A stretch of 7,291 nt of DNA from Planktothrix sp. UBA8402 (GTDB lineage: Bacteria; Cyanobacteriota; Cyanobacteriia; Cyanobacteriales; Microcoleaceae). Positions 1 to 6,069 of the stretch are shown here, piece by piece (position 1 is the stretch's first letter; every line of letters begins with the position of its first letter). The stretch covers positions 195 through 7,485 of the forward strand of contig DMPJ01000275.1 of the NCBI GenBank assembly GCA_003456035.1, read 5' to 3'. The notes below the pieces were generated by a model. The model ran no database searches. It was not told where the DNA came from and saw only the letters and a program-made list of their open reading frames with translations. The position numbers and the translations under genes were made by a program.

Positions 1-93
1 GTGATTCCTCACAGTCTATTGACTAGATTAATTGTTCACAAAATCTATTAAACTACAAAATTAGAACAAAAACAGCTTTACCTTGCAAATATT

Positions 94-840
94 ATGATCA
101 ACCGCCAGACTTTGATCAAACGCTTTATTATTGGTGAATTTTCCTGGAAACGAATGCTCCGTTTTCTGATAATTTTGTATGTAGCCGTTGGAATTTGGGC
201 CTACTTCTATTCAGAACGCTTAATTTTTGTCCCCCAACCTTCCAGTTATCAACTGACTCCAGAATTCTTCACCTTAAAAACAGCGAAGGATGTCAAGATC
301 ACGGCGTTATATTTACCGAATCCTAAAGCTAAATATACCATTCTTTACAGTCATGGAAATGCAGAAGATTTAGGAGATAATCGCTTTTTATTGGAACAGT
401 TTCGTCAGATGGGATTTGCGGTTTTTTCCTATGATTATCCCGGCTATGGAATTAGTGAAGGGAAACCCTCGGAACTGGGTGCTTATCAAGCTATTGATGC
501 TTCCTATAATTATCTCACAAAACAGTTAAAAATTCCACCGCATCAGATTATTATTTATGGTCGTTCAGTTGGTGGAGGGCCATCGGTTGATTTAGCATCC
601 CGTCAACCTGTGGCGGGGTTAATCCTTGAAAGTACATTTATTAGCACATTTAGAGTGAAAATAGACTTGCCTTTATATCCTTTTGATAAGTTTGCTAATC
701 TGAGCAAAATTCCTTTAATTAAAGCTCCGGTTTTAGTGATTCATGGAACAGTTGATCAAGTGATTCCTTTTAGTCACGGACAACGATTATTTGCAGCGAT
801 AAAAACTCCTAAATTGTCTTTTTGGGTGGAAGGGGCTAAT
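94..840 (+). pseudogene. Alpha/beta hydrolase, 3'-truncated, lacks catalytic His
   Basis: This is a serine hydrolase of the alpha/beta-fold superfamily, resembling the membrane-anchored ABHD13/ABHD17/Bem46 group; the substrate cannot be named. A basic N-terminus and one hydrophobic segment (about residues 21-39) suggest a signal anchor. The oxyanion-hole stretch SHGNAEDLG lies at 86-94, the nucleophile elbow GRSVGG at 156-161 (Ser158), and the acid HGTVDQ at 218-222 (Asp221). The sequence then reaches WVEGAN (244-249), where this family normally continues with the catalytic His. Instead it becomes Phe followed by unrelated residues. The frame stays open by chance to a stop at 967-969, but from about base 841 the DNA is the antisense of a restriction-modification cassette. 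The triad is therefore incomplete and I call it a pseudogene. The ATG at 94 gives the complete anchor, with no strong ribosome binding site in front. Confidence 0.82.
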
Positions 841-908
841 TTTTCTAGTTCAGCACCGATGGCTTCACCTAATGCACTACCAGGATTTTGTATACTCATA
901 TTATTCAT
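840..908 (-). pseudogene. 5' stub of a gene after the methyltransferase, probable restriction endonuclease
   Basis: Six bases after the methyltransferase stop, on the same strand, an ATG (908-906) opens a reading frame beginning MNNMSIQNPGSALGEAIGAE and ending in Leu-Glu-Lys at base 840. It then runs into the antisense of the hydrolase gene, so only about 23 native codons remain. An AAGGA ribosome binding site is correctly placed. The small-residue-rich GSALGEAIGAELE helix resembles the first helix of several type II restriction enzymes, and the position directly after a methyltransferase fits that role. The assignment is inferred from context; the stub is too short to name a family, and it could be another cassette gene. 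The real 3' part is absent from the window. Confidence 0.55.
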
Positions 909-914
909 CGTTTT

Positions 915-2264
915 TTATTCCTTAATTAAGGTAACAATAGATTCTCTTAATTTTTCAGTATGCCATTGAGGGTTTTTTTTCCACTTGTCACCTCTTTGCC
1001 TTAAAACATCAATTCTATAGCTAGAAAACCCGACAGCAACTCCCAATTCTCCTATAAATTCATCTGTTGGAATGTGAACTCCATAAGGTGCAGAATCTCC
1101 TAAGACAAAAATAGCTTTTTTCCCTGGTTTTAAAACACGATAACAATCTTTTAATACTTCAAAAATCTCATTAAAATATCCAGCAACAACCAAATCATAA
1201 TTTTTCTTTCCTCCTTTATTTAAACGAATTATTCCTAATTTTTCTATAGCCACATCAAGATAATTATAGATTATAGGTGCATAATATTTTATATCTTGCG
1301 AAAGAATATATCGCTCATCACTTCTTGATGTCTGCGTAGTAGCAGAAGTCATTAATTTTTTCCTGACTTTTTGAGTGAGGTCAGACCAGTTTTTTGCATA
1401 ACCAAAAAAATACATTTCTAATCGAGTTCTATCCGCATAGTCAAAGTTATTTAAGTATGGAGGTGAAGTAAATATGTGATCTATAGTATTTTCTTGAATA
1501 AAATTTTTAGTATTTCTGGAATCTATATTTAACAAATTATGTTCAGACAAAAGATAGTTTTGATTAACTTCTCTTAGCATAATTTCTATATCTTTAACCA
1601 TTTTGAAGCTATTGATCTGAAATTCTGAAAATACATCCTTATTATGAGATGTTGTTTTAATTTTATTAGGAGCAATATATGGCCATCCTGTGGCAGCAGT
1701 AGAAACCTGTCTCAGTACATTAGTCAAAGATACCAGTAAGAATTCTTTCATTTTCTGATCGATGTCAGAATTAAATAAGCTGTCTCGAATTAATAATAAA
1801 TCAAATAAACTTTCTTGGTCATAACACTTTAAAACCAATTCAGGAAAAATTTCTTTTAGAATAGCTGTTTCTTTAATTGTTTGTTGATGTTCCTCAATCA
1901 ATGAAAAAATAGTTTTCATTGATTTTGAAACTTCTGTTATTCTTATGTTCCAGTTTAATTTTGCTTGCGCTATTCTAAAAACAAAAGGATGAGCATCACA
2001 CCCATAAGAACTAATGCCTAATTTTTTGGCAACAACATTAGTTGTACCAGAACCCATAAAGGGATCATATATCACTTCTAATGGTTTAATTTCATATTGT
2101 TTTATACTGGATTCAACAGCTTTATAAGAAAACCCGGCTGGATAGGTAAACCAGCTATGAACAGGAGCTTTTAGGCTGTCTTTAAATGTTCCCCAACTAG
2201 ATGAATCTAAGGCATCAGAATCAAATTTATTTTGTTCTTCAGGAAATAGGGAAAGCTGTTTCAT
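915..2264 (-). CDS. DNA methyltransferase, SPPY type, probably N4-cytosine
   Basis: This 449-residue protein transfers a methyl group from S-adenosylmethionine to an exocyclic amino group in DNA, and most likely came from a type II restriction-modification system. The AdoMet-binding motif I is DPFMGSGTT (67-75), preceded by a motif X-like stretch around WFTYPAGFSYKAV (38-50). The catalytic motif IV is TSPPY (266-270), followed by a conserved-looking block NNFDYADRTRLEMYFFG. SPPY favours N4-cytosine over N6-adenine modification, although SPPY enzymes are not all m4C. The motif order X-I-IV is the reverse of the common beta class (IV-X-I). A second conserved block, YRVLKPGKKAIFVLGDS, lies at 375-391. 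All motifs are present and no frameshift is seen, so it is probably active. Its composition is clearly more AT-rich than the ndh genes, consistent with horizontal transfer. The recognition site cannot be inferred. Confidence 0.9.
   Translation of the reverse strand: MKQLSLFPEEQNKFDSDALDSSSWGTFKDSLKAPVHSWFTYPAGFSYKAVESSIKQYEIKPLEVIYDPFMGSGTTNVVAKKLGISSYGCDAHPFVFRIAQAKLNWNIRITEVSKSMKTIFSLIEEHQQTIKETAILKEIFPELVLKCYDQESLFDLLLIRDSLFNSDIDQKMKEFLLVSLTNVLRQVSTAATGWPYIAPNKIKTTSHNKDVFSEFQINSFKMVKDIEIMLREVNQNYLLSEHNLLNIDSRNTKNFIQENTIDHIFTSPPYLNNFDYADRTRLEMYFFGYAKNWSDLTQKVRKKLMTSATTQTSRSDERYILSQDIKYYAPIIYNYLDVAIEKLGIIRLNKGGKKNYDLVVAGYFNEIFEVLKDCYRVLKPGKKAIFVLGDSAPYGVHIPTDEFIGELGVAVGFSSYRIDVLRQRGDKWKKNPQWHTEKLRESIVTLIKE
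919..923 (-). promoter_or_regulatory. Ribosome binding site for the truncated downstream gene
   Basis: AAGGA on the - strand lies ten bases before the ATG at 908-906 and within the last codons of the methyltransferase. It supports translational coupling of the stub to the methyltransferase, and therefore that the stub is a true gene start rather than a chance ORF. Confidence 0.5.
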
Positions 2265-2298
2265 ATCGTTTTTATATTATCTTTACATAACATAATAA

Positions 2299-2304
2299 AT
2301 TATA
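2299..2304 (-). promoter_or_regulatory. Possible -10 element for the methyltransferase
   Basis: A perfect TATAAT on the - strand lies 34 bases before the methyltransferase ATG, in the 62-base spacer after the GST-like gene. No convincing -35 hexamer is found 16-18 bases further upstream, and the spacer is so AT-rich that the match could be chance. The methyltransferase might instead be read through from the GST-like gene. Confidence 0.3.
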
Positions 2305-2326
2305 TCCTATAATTATTGTTTTTATA

Positions 2327-2962
2327 TCATAATTTTTTTGAATAAAAATCTTCATCCGCTTTTTTCAATGCCGGACGTTCCATTAGCTGCTGTACATAAT
2401 CCTTAATTGGACAATCTTCTGAAAGCATTCCTAATCGTAATGCCCATATTAATACACCACCTGTCACTATATCCGCAGCACTGAAACGATTATTAACAAG
2501 ATAGGTTTGAGTTCTCAATAATTGGTTGAGAGGTTGGGCAACTTTATTAAACCAAACTAAGGCTTCTTCAGCCGAAACTTCTGTTCTATGTTTTTGAGGG
2601 AGTAGTTTTTCAGGTAAATTCGGTAAAACATTAAACAAATATTGTTCAACGGGTGCTTCTAAAGTTAGTGGAGCATAAAATAGCCATTGATAGTAATAAC
2701 TTCGAGCCGGAGATGTGGGACTTGGTGCTAATTCTTTTTCAGGAAACTTATCGGCTAAATAGGCACAAATGGCGGCGGATTCAAATATTGTTACATCTCC
2801 ATCGGTTAAGACAGGAACTTTTCGATGTGGATGCAGTTTTTCATACCCTGGCTCCTGAGTCATTGCCATCGTCACATAAACTAATTCATAGGATATTCCG
2901 AGTTCTTCTAATATCCAACGGGGACGCACGGCTCTTGTTGTCGGAATGTAATATAACTTCAT
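2327..2962 (-). CDS. Glutathione S-transferase family protein
   Basis: This 211-residue cytosolic protein has the two-domain GST layout. The N-terminal thioredoxin-like domain begins KLYYIPTTRAVRPRWILEELG, the beta1-alpha1 region that holds the catalytic Ser/Cys/Tyr in other GSTs; here Thr8 or Thr9 occupies that area. It continues to KVPVL with the cis-proline at 50 and the FESAAI glutathione-binding ES pair at 61-62. The helical C-terminal domain carries the FSAADIV N-capping box (Ser161/Asp164). Length and ends are normal for bacterial GSTs, so the gene looks complete. Such proteins conjugate glutathione to electrophiles or reduce peroxides; the substrate here is unknown. It is divergent from ndhF3 and 62 bases upstream of the methyltransferase on the same strand. 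No strong Shine-Dalgarno precedes the ATG at 2962-2960, and a TATAAT lies at 3005-3000. Confidence 0.9.
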   Translation of the reverse strand: MKLYYIPTTRAVRPRWILEELGISYELVYVTMAMTQEPGYEKLHPHRKVPVLTDGDVTIFESAAICAYLADKFPEKELAPSPTSPARSYYYQWLFYAPLTLEAPVEQYLFNVLPNLPEKLLPQKHRTEVSAEEALVWFNKVAQPLNQLLRTQTYLVNNRFSAADIVTGGVLIWALRLGMLSEDCPIKDYVQQLMERPALKKADEDFYSKKL

Positions 2963-3118
2963 TTTTATCTTAATTTTTTATCTACAAAACACAAAGATAA
3001 TTATAATATAATCCGATCAAAAGCTACTATTTTGTATTATTTCTTGACTTAGTTCCTATTAATCTGATCATTCATTCCTCGCCTCCAACTCAAGATACTA
3101 ACTAGGTGTTGACATTTT

Positions 3119-3133
3119 ATAAGTAAAACTTAT
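3119..3133 (+). promoter_or_regulatory. Probable LysR-type regulator box (T-N11-A)
   Basis: ATAAGTAAAACTTAT is a perfect inverted repeat with 6-base arms and a 3-base centre. It has the T-N11-A spacing typical of LysR-type operators (T3120, A3132). Its centre lies 34 bases before the proposed -35 hexamer, near -70 from the proposed start. Low-CO2-inducible ndhF3 operons are known to be controlled by the LysR-type regulator NdhR/CcmR, so this is the likely operator. The site is visible in the sequence; the identity of the regulator is inferred. A TTGACA begins ten bases upstream of it, leaving room for an alternative promoter blocked by a bound regulator. Confidence 0.5.
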
Positions 3134-3159
3134 TGCATATATTAGATATATCTGTTGTA

Positions 3160-3189
3160 TTGATATGCCTTTGGATCTATTCATATACT
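3160..3189 (+). promoter_or_regulatory. Candidate sigma70-type promoter for ndhF3
   Basis: TTGATA (3160-3165) and TATACT (3184-3189) are separated by 18 bases, each one or two mismatches from the consensus hexamers. Transcription would start near 3196 and give a leader of about 150 bases that includes both inverted repeats at 3230-3268 and 3277-3294. In such AT-rich DNA chance matches are frequent. Confidence 0.4.
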
Positions 3190-3229
3190 AATATCTATGG
3201 TATCTTTATATTCAACAGTTAAAAGTCTA

Positions 3230-3268
3230 TGTAACTTTCTGGGGTCAATGGGACTTCAGAAAGCTACA
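3230..3268 (+). repeat. Inverted repeat in presumed ndhF3 leader
   Basis: Arms TGTAACTTTCTG (3230-3241) and CAGAAAGCTACA (3257-3268) pair over 12 positions with one A/C mismatch, around a 15-base loop containing GGTCAATGG. In RNA this would be a stable hairpin about 80 bases before the ndhF3 start codon. As DNA it could be a second regulator site; the loop includes TCAATG, a half-site reported for NdhR-type regulators as I recall. No T-run follows, so it is not a standard terminator. Confidence 0.5.
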
Positions 3269-3276
3269 AAGCTCTT

Positions 3277-3294
3277 GGGGTAAGATTTTGCCCC
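3277..3294 (+). repeat. GGGG/CCCC hairpin in presumed ndhF3 leader
   Basis: GGGGTAA (3277-3283) pairs with TTGCCCC (3288-3294) around a 4-base loop, with one G-U wobble. It lies nine bases after the preceding inverted repeat and 52 bases before the ATG. There is no T-run after it. Its CCCC could alternatively pair with the GGGG at 3241-3244, so the two leader hairpins may be mutually exclusive. Confidence 0.45.
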
Positions 3295-3346
3295 TAGGTG
3301 ATTCTCCATTTTCATCTTTCTGCAAACTGATCAATAGGTCACACCA

Positions 3347-5182
3347 ATGGCTGATTTTTTCCTAAAAACTATTTGGTGGATACCCTGCTACCCCTTAATC
3401 GGAGCTTTGTTATCTGCCCTCTGGTTTCCGTCTATTATTCGACGCACTGGCCCCCGTCCAGCCGGATATGTCAATATCATCACCACCCTATTTGCCTTTG
3501 TACATGGGTTATTCGCCCTAACTGAAATTTGGGGTCAACCTCCCCAACAGTTAATCATTCCTTGGTTTAGCATCGTTAACCTCAACTTAGATATTCCCTT
3601 AGAAATCTCTGTCGTCACCGTTGCTGCCACCTTGGTTATTACTGGTTTAAATGTTTTAGCCCAAATTTACGCCGTCGGTTATATGGAAATGGACTGGGGG
3701 TGGGCGCGGTTTTATTCCCTATTAGCTTTATTTGAAGCGGGTTTATGTGGATTAGTCCTGTGTAATTCCCTATTCTACAGTTACATTATTCTGGAAATTC
3801 TCACATTAGGAACTTATTTATTGGTCGGGTTATGGTTTAATCAACCCTTAGTTGTCACCGGGGCGAGAGATGCTTTTTTAACCAAACGGGTCGGTGATTT
3901 ATTCCTATTAATGGGAGTGGTTGCCCTATTTCCCCTCGCCGGAACTTGGAATTTTACAGAATTAGCCCAATGGTCACAAACAGCCCAACTTGACCCCCAA
4001 GTTGCGACCTTATTAGGGTTAGCATTACTGGCGGGGCCACTGGGAAAATGTGCCCAATTTCCCCTGCATTTGTGGTTAGATGAAGCAATGGAAGGCCCCC
4101 TTCCCAGTACGATTTTACGCAATTCTGTTGTCGTTGCCTCTGGAGCTTGGGTGTTAGTTAAAATGCAGCCCGTTTTAGCATTGTCTCCTTTAGTAATGTC
4201 AACTATGGTATTTATTGGGTTAGCAACATCAGTGGGAGCCAGTTGTATTGCTATTGCTCAAATTGATATTAAACGCGCCCTTTCCTATTCCGTTAGTGCC
4301 TATATGGGCATCACTTTTATTGCTGTTGGAACTGGACAAACCCAAGCGGCTTTATCTTTGTTATTAACTTATGCTTTACCGATGGCTTTATTAGTCATGA
4401 CCACCGGGGGAATTATTAGTAATAATGTCACCCAAGATTTAACCCAATATGGCGGTTTATGGTCACGGCGTCCGATATCGGGATTGTGTTTTTTAGTGGG
4501 AATTATCGCCTTAGTTGCTGTTCCTCCCTTTGGCGGTTTTTGGACAATATTAGAGTTAGCAGAAACCCTCTGGAACACTCAACCCGCTATTACACTTTGC
4601 CTATTTTTAGTTAATGGTTTAACAGTTTTTAGTTTAACCCGTGAATTTGGGTTAATTTTTACCGGAAAACCCAAACAAATGACCACCCGTTCCCCTGAAG
4701 GTTTATGGGCGATGGTGTTACCCATGACAATTTTAGCAGGATTCTGTCTGCATATTCCTTTGTTATTAAAACAATGGAATTTATTACCTGAATGGGAAAC
4801 TATTAATCTAACAGTTGCAGGTTTATTAATCACCTCGACGGTTTTAGGATGGGGACTTAGTGCGGGAATTTATTGGAATAGTAATTGGCAGAAACCTGTT
4901 AAACTGCCCTCTCAAACTGTACAAGACTTCTTTGCTTATGATTTTTACACCGCAAAACTTTATCGAGTCACGATTATTTTTGTAGTCGGATTAATCTCTA
5001 ATACGATGTATTGGATTGACCGCTATATTGTTGATGGATTTGTCAATTTAGTCGGTATAGCAACGGTTTTTAGTGGACAAAGTTTGAAATACAATGTTTC
5101 TGGCCAAACCCAATTTTATGCTTTGACTATCATCTTGGGAGTGACTTTACTTTTAGGATTTTTTAGCCTGAATTTGTTTTAA
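3347..5182 (+). CDS. ndhF3: NDH-1 subunit NdhF3 of the CO2-uptake complex
   Basis: This 611-residue integral membrane subunit is the distal antiporter-like, proton-pumping module (NuoL/ND5 family) of cyanobacterial NDH-1. It is the variant found in NDH-1MS, which works with NdhD3 and CupA to hydrate CO2 to bicarbonate. The start MADFFLKTIWWIPCYPLIGA, the IIRRTGPRPAGYVN block (30-43), STILRNSVVVASG (254-266) and the C-terminal FSGQSLKYNVSGQTQFYAL match the CO2-uptake F3/F4 class rather than respiratory NdhF1. The antiporter Glu (ILEILTLGTYLL, Glu150) and TM7 Lys (GPLGKCAQFPLHLW, Lys234) are kept. The lysine expected in GFFSKDE of NuoL is replaced in GGFWTILE (Thr400). Many membrane helices span the protein and the length is normal for the class. 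AGG at 3336-3338 sits eight bases before the ATG. NdhF4 is the main alternative; presumed low-CO2 control and a following ndhD fit F3. Confidence 0.85.
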   Translation: MADFFLKTIWWIPCYPLIGALLSALWFPSIIRRTGPRPAGYVNIITTLFAFVHGLFALTEIWGQPPQQLIIPWFSIVNLNLDIPLEISVVTVAATLVITGLNVLAQIYAVGYMEMDWGWARFYSLLALFEAGLCGLVLCNSLFYSYIILEILTLGTYLLVGLWFNQPLVVTGARDAFLTKRVGDLFLLMGVVALFPLAGTWNFTELAQWSQTAQLDPQVATLLGLALLAGPLGKCAQFPLHLWLDEAMEGPLPSTILRNSVVVASGAWVLVKMQPVLALSPLVMSTMVFIGLATSVGASCIAIAQIDIKRALSYSVSAYMGITFIAVGTGQTQAALSLLLTYALPMALLVMTTGGIISNNVTQDLTQYGGLWSRRPISGLCFLVGIIALVAVPPFGGFWTILELAETLWNTQPAITLCLFLVNGLTVFSLTREFGLIFTGKPKQMTTRSPEGLWAMVLPMTILAGFCLHIPLLLKQWNLLPEWETINLTVAGLLITSTVLGWGLSAGIYWNSNWQKPVKLPSQTVQDFFAYDFYTAKLYRVTIIFVVGLISNTMYWIDRYIVDGFVNLVGIATVFSGQSLKYNVSGQTQFYALTIILGVTLLLGFFSLNLF

Positions 5183-5212
5183 AAGATTTGGCTTTTTCAT
5201 TTATAATTCATC

Positions 5213-5230
5213 CAGAGGATTAATTCTCTG
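5213..5230 (+). repeat. Small hairpin between ndhF3 and first carbonic anhydrase
   Basis: CAGAGGA pairs with TTCTCTG around a TTAA loop (seven pairs, one G-U), 30 bases after the ndhF3 stop and 31 before the next ATG. An outer AGATTT/AAATCT pair (5184-5189, 5247-5252) could enclose it. No T-run follows, so read-through into the next gene is expected; it could affect transcript processing or stability. Confidence 0.35.
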
Positions 5231-5261
5231 ACTGTTCAAATCCATTAAATCTGAAGAAATC

Positions 5262-5966
5262 ATGGACAAAACTCAACAAAACTCAAACATCTCCCGTCGG
5301 AATTTATTAAAGTTTGGTGCAGGAGTGGCAGGAACTGCGGCTTTAACTGCCGGACTAGGAACAAAAGCAAGTTTATTCAAAGCTCAACCTGCCGTTGCCC
5401 AGAACAATATTACCCCCGAAGAATCTTTAAAACAACTGTTAGAAGGAAACCAACGATTTATCGAAAATAAACGAAAAAGTCCTAATCAAACCATGACCAG
5501 AGTTCAAGAAGTTGCCCAAGGACAAGCCCCCTTTGCAGCTATTCTCAGTTGTGCAGATTCCCGGGTGCCTGCGGAAATTATTTTTGACCGAGGTTTTGGA
5601 GATTTATTCGTAGTTAGAAATGCCGGAAATGTTGCTACTCCCGAAGAAATTGGTAGTCTTGAATTTGGAACATTAGTGTTAGGAGCAAAAGTCCTTATGG
5701 TGATTGGACATCAAAGTTGTGGGGCGGTCAAAGCCACTATTGCTGGCAATGCAGTTCCCGGTCAAATTTCTAGCATTTTAGACGCTATTAAACCGGCAAT
5801 TAAGCCCAATCAAACTTTAGAAGAAGCGACCATTGCTAATGTTAAATTGGGCATCAGTCGTTTACAGGCTTCTCCAGTTATTTCCCAATTAATTAAAGAC
5901 GGGAAATTAAAAATAGCAGGAGGCTACTATAACTTAGAAACCGGGATGGTAAAAGTTGTGGCTTAA
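5262..5966 (+). CDS. Beta-carbonic anhydrase with Tat signal peptide
   Basis: This 234-residue zinc enzyme interconverts CO2 and bicarbonate. The zinc site is complete: Cys97 and the Asp99/Arg101 dyad in CADSR, and His150/Cys153 in HQSC. The VVRNAGN strand (117-123) and GSLEFG (131-136) are typical of the bacterial beta class. The N-terminus carries a twin-arginine motif SRRNLLKF (11-18), a hydrophobic stretch to about residue 33 and an AVA|QNN cleavage site (44-47). The folded enzyme is therefore probably exported through Tat to the thylakoid lumen or periplasm. It lies 79 bases after ndhF3 on the same strand, suggesting co-transcription with the CO2-uptake NDH-1 genes. The closest functional parallel I know is EcaB of Synechocystis, a beta-type enzyme reported to influence NDH-1-dependent CO2 uptake; orthology is not shown here. 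It aligns without gaps to the next gene product, about 67% identical over 184 residues. Confidence 0.93.
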   Translation: MDKTQQNSNISRRNLLKFGAGVAGTAALTAGLGTKASLFKAQPAVAQNNITPEESLKQLLEGNQRFIENKRKSPNQTMTRVQEVAQGQAPFAAILSCADSRVPAEIIFDRGFGDLFVVRNAGNVATPEEIGSLEFGTLVLGAKVLMVIGHQSCGAVKATIAGNAVPGQISSILDAIKPAIKPNQTLEEATIANVKLGISRLQASPVISQLIKDGKLKIAGGYYNLETGMVKVVA

Positions 5967-5976
5967 AGCTACCTTC

Positions 5977-6027
5977 AGCAAGTTTATAATCAGGCTGATT
6001 TGGCAGTTAATCTGAGATAAACTTGCT
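5977..6027 (+). repeat. Nested inverted repeat between the two carbonic anhydrase genes
   Basis: AGCAAGTTTAT (5977-5987) and ATAAACTTGCT (6017-6027) are perfect 11-base inverted arms. Their 29-base interior begins with a second palindrome, AATCAG-G-CTGATT (5988-6000). It starts 11 bases after the first carbonic anhydrase stop. It could form a branched hairpin in RNA, acting as a processing site, partial terminator or stability element. No clear T-run follows immediately (GAGATAGTTTTA). Confidence 0.5.
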
Positions 6028-6069
6028 TGAGATAGTTTTAAATCCATGGCATTAACCAGGTAAAACAAT

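Larger units (their letters stand above)
2963..3346. other. Divergent intergenic control region, GST-like gene / ndhF3
   Basis: This is 384 bases without a convincing gene. Its left part is AT-rich and holds only a TATAAT (3005-3000, - strand) that could serve the GST-like gene. From about 3100 rightwards lie a TTGACA at 3109-3114, the LysR-type inverted repeat at 3119-3133, a perfect palindrome AGATATATCT at 3144-3153, a promoter at 3160-3189, and two inverted repeats at 3230-3268 and 3277-3294. No tRNA or other recognisable RNA gene is visible. Confidence 0.6.

Noticed and set aside
1..93. Promoter for the hydrolase, TTGACT at 19-24
   Set aside because: No -10 hexamer lies at an acceptable spacing, and the nearest TATTAA is too far away.
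840..2330. Transposon or insertion sequence carrying the methyltransferase
   Set aside because: No transposase, terminal inverted repeat or target duplication was seen at either edge of the cassette.
2653..2973. A 106-codon open frame on the + strand
   Set aside because: It lies entirely opposite the well-supported GST-like gene and has no recognisable domain; it is a shadow frame.
2963..3346. tRNA or CRISPR repeats in the intergenic region
   Set aside because: No cloverleaf, anticodon arm or regularly spaced repeats were found.
3841..4833. Three open frames on the - strand inside ndhF3
   Set aside because: They are antisense to a clear membrane protein gene, and their composition reflects the complement of its hydrophobic codons.
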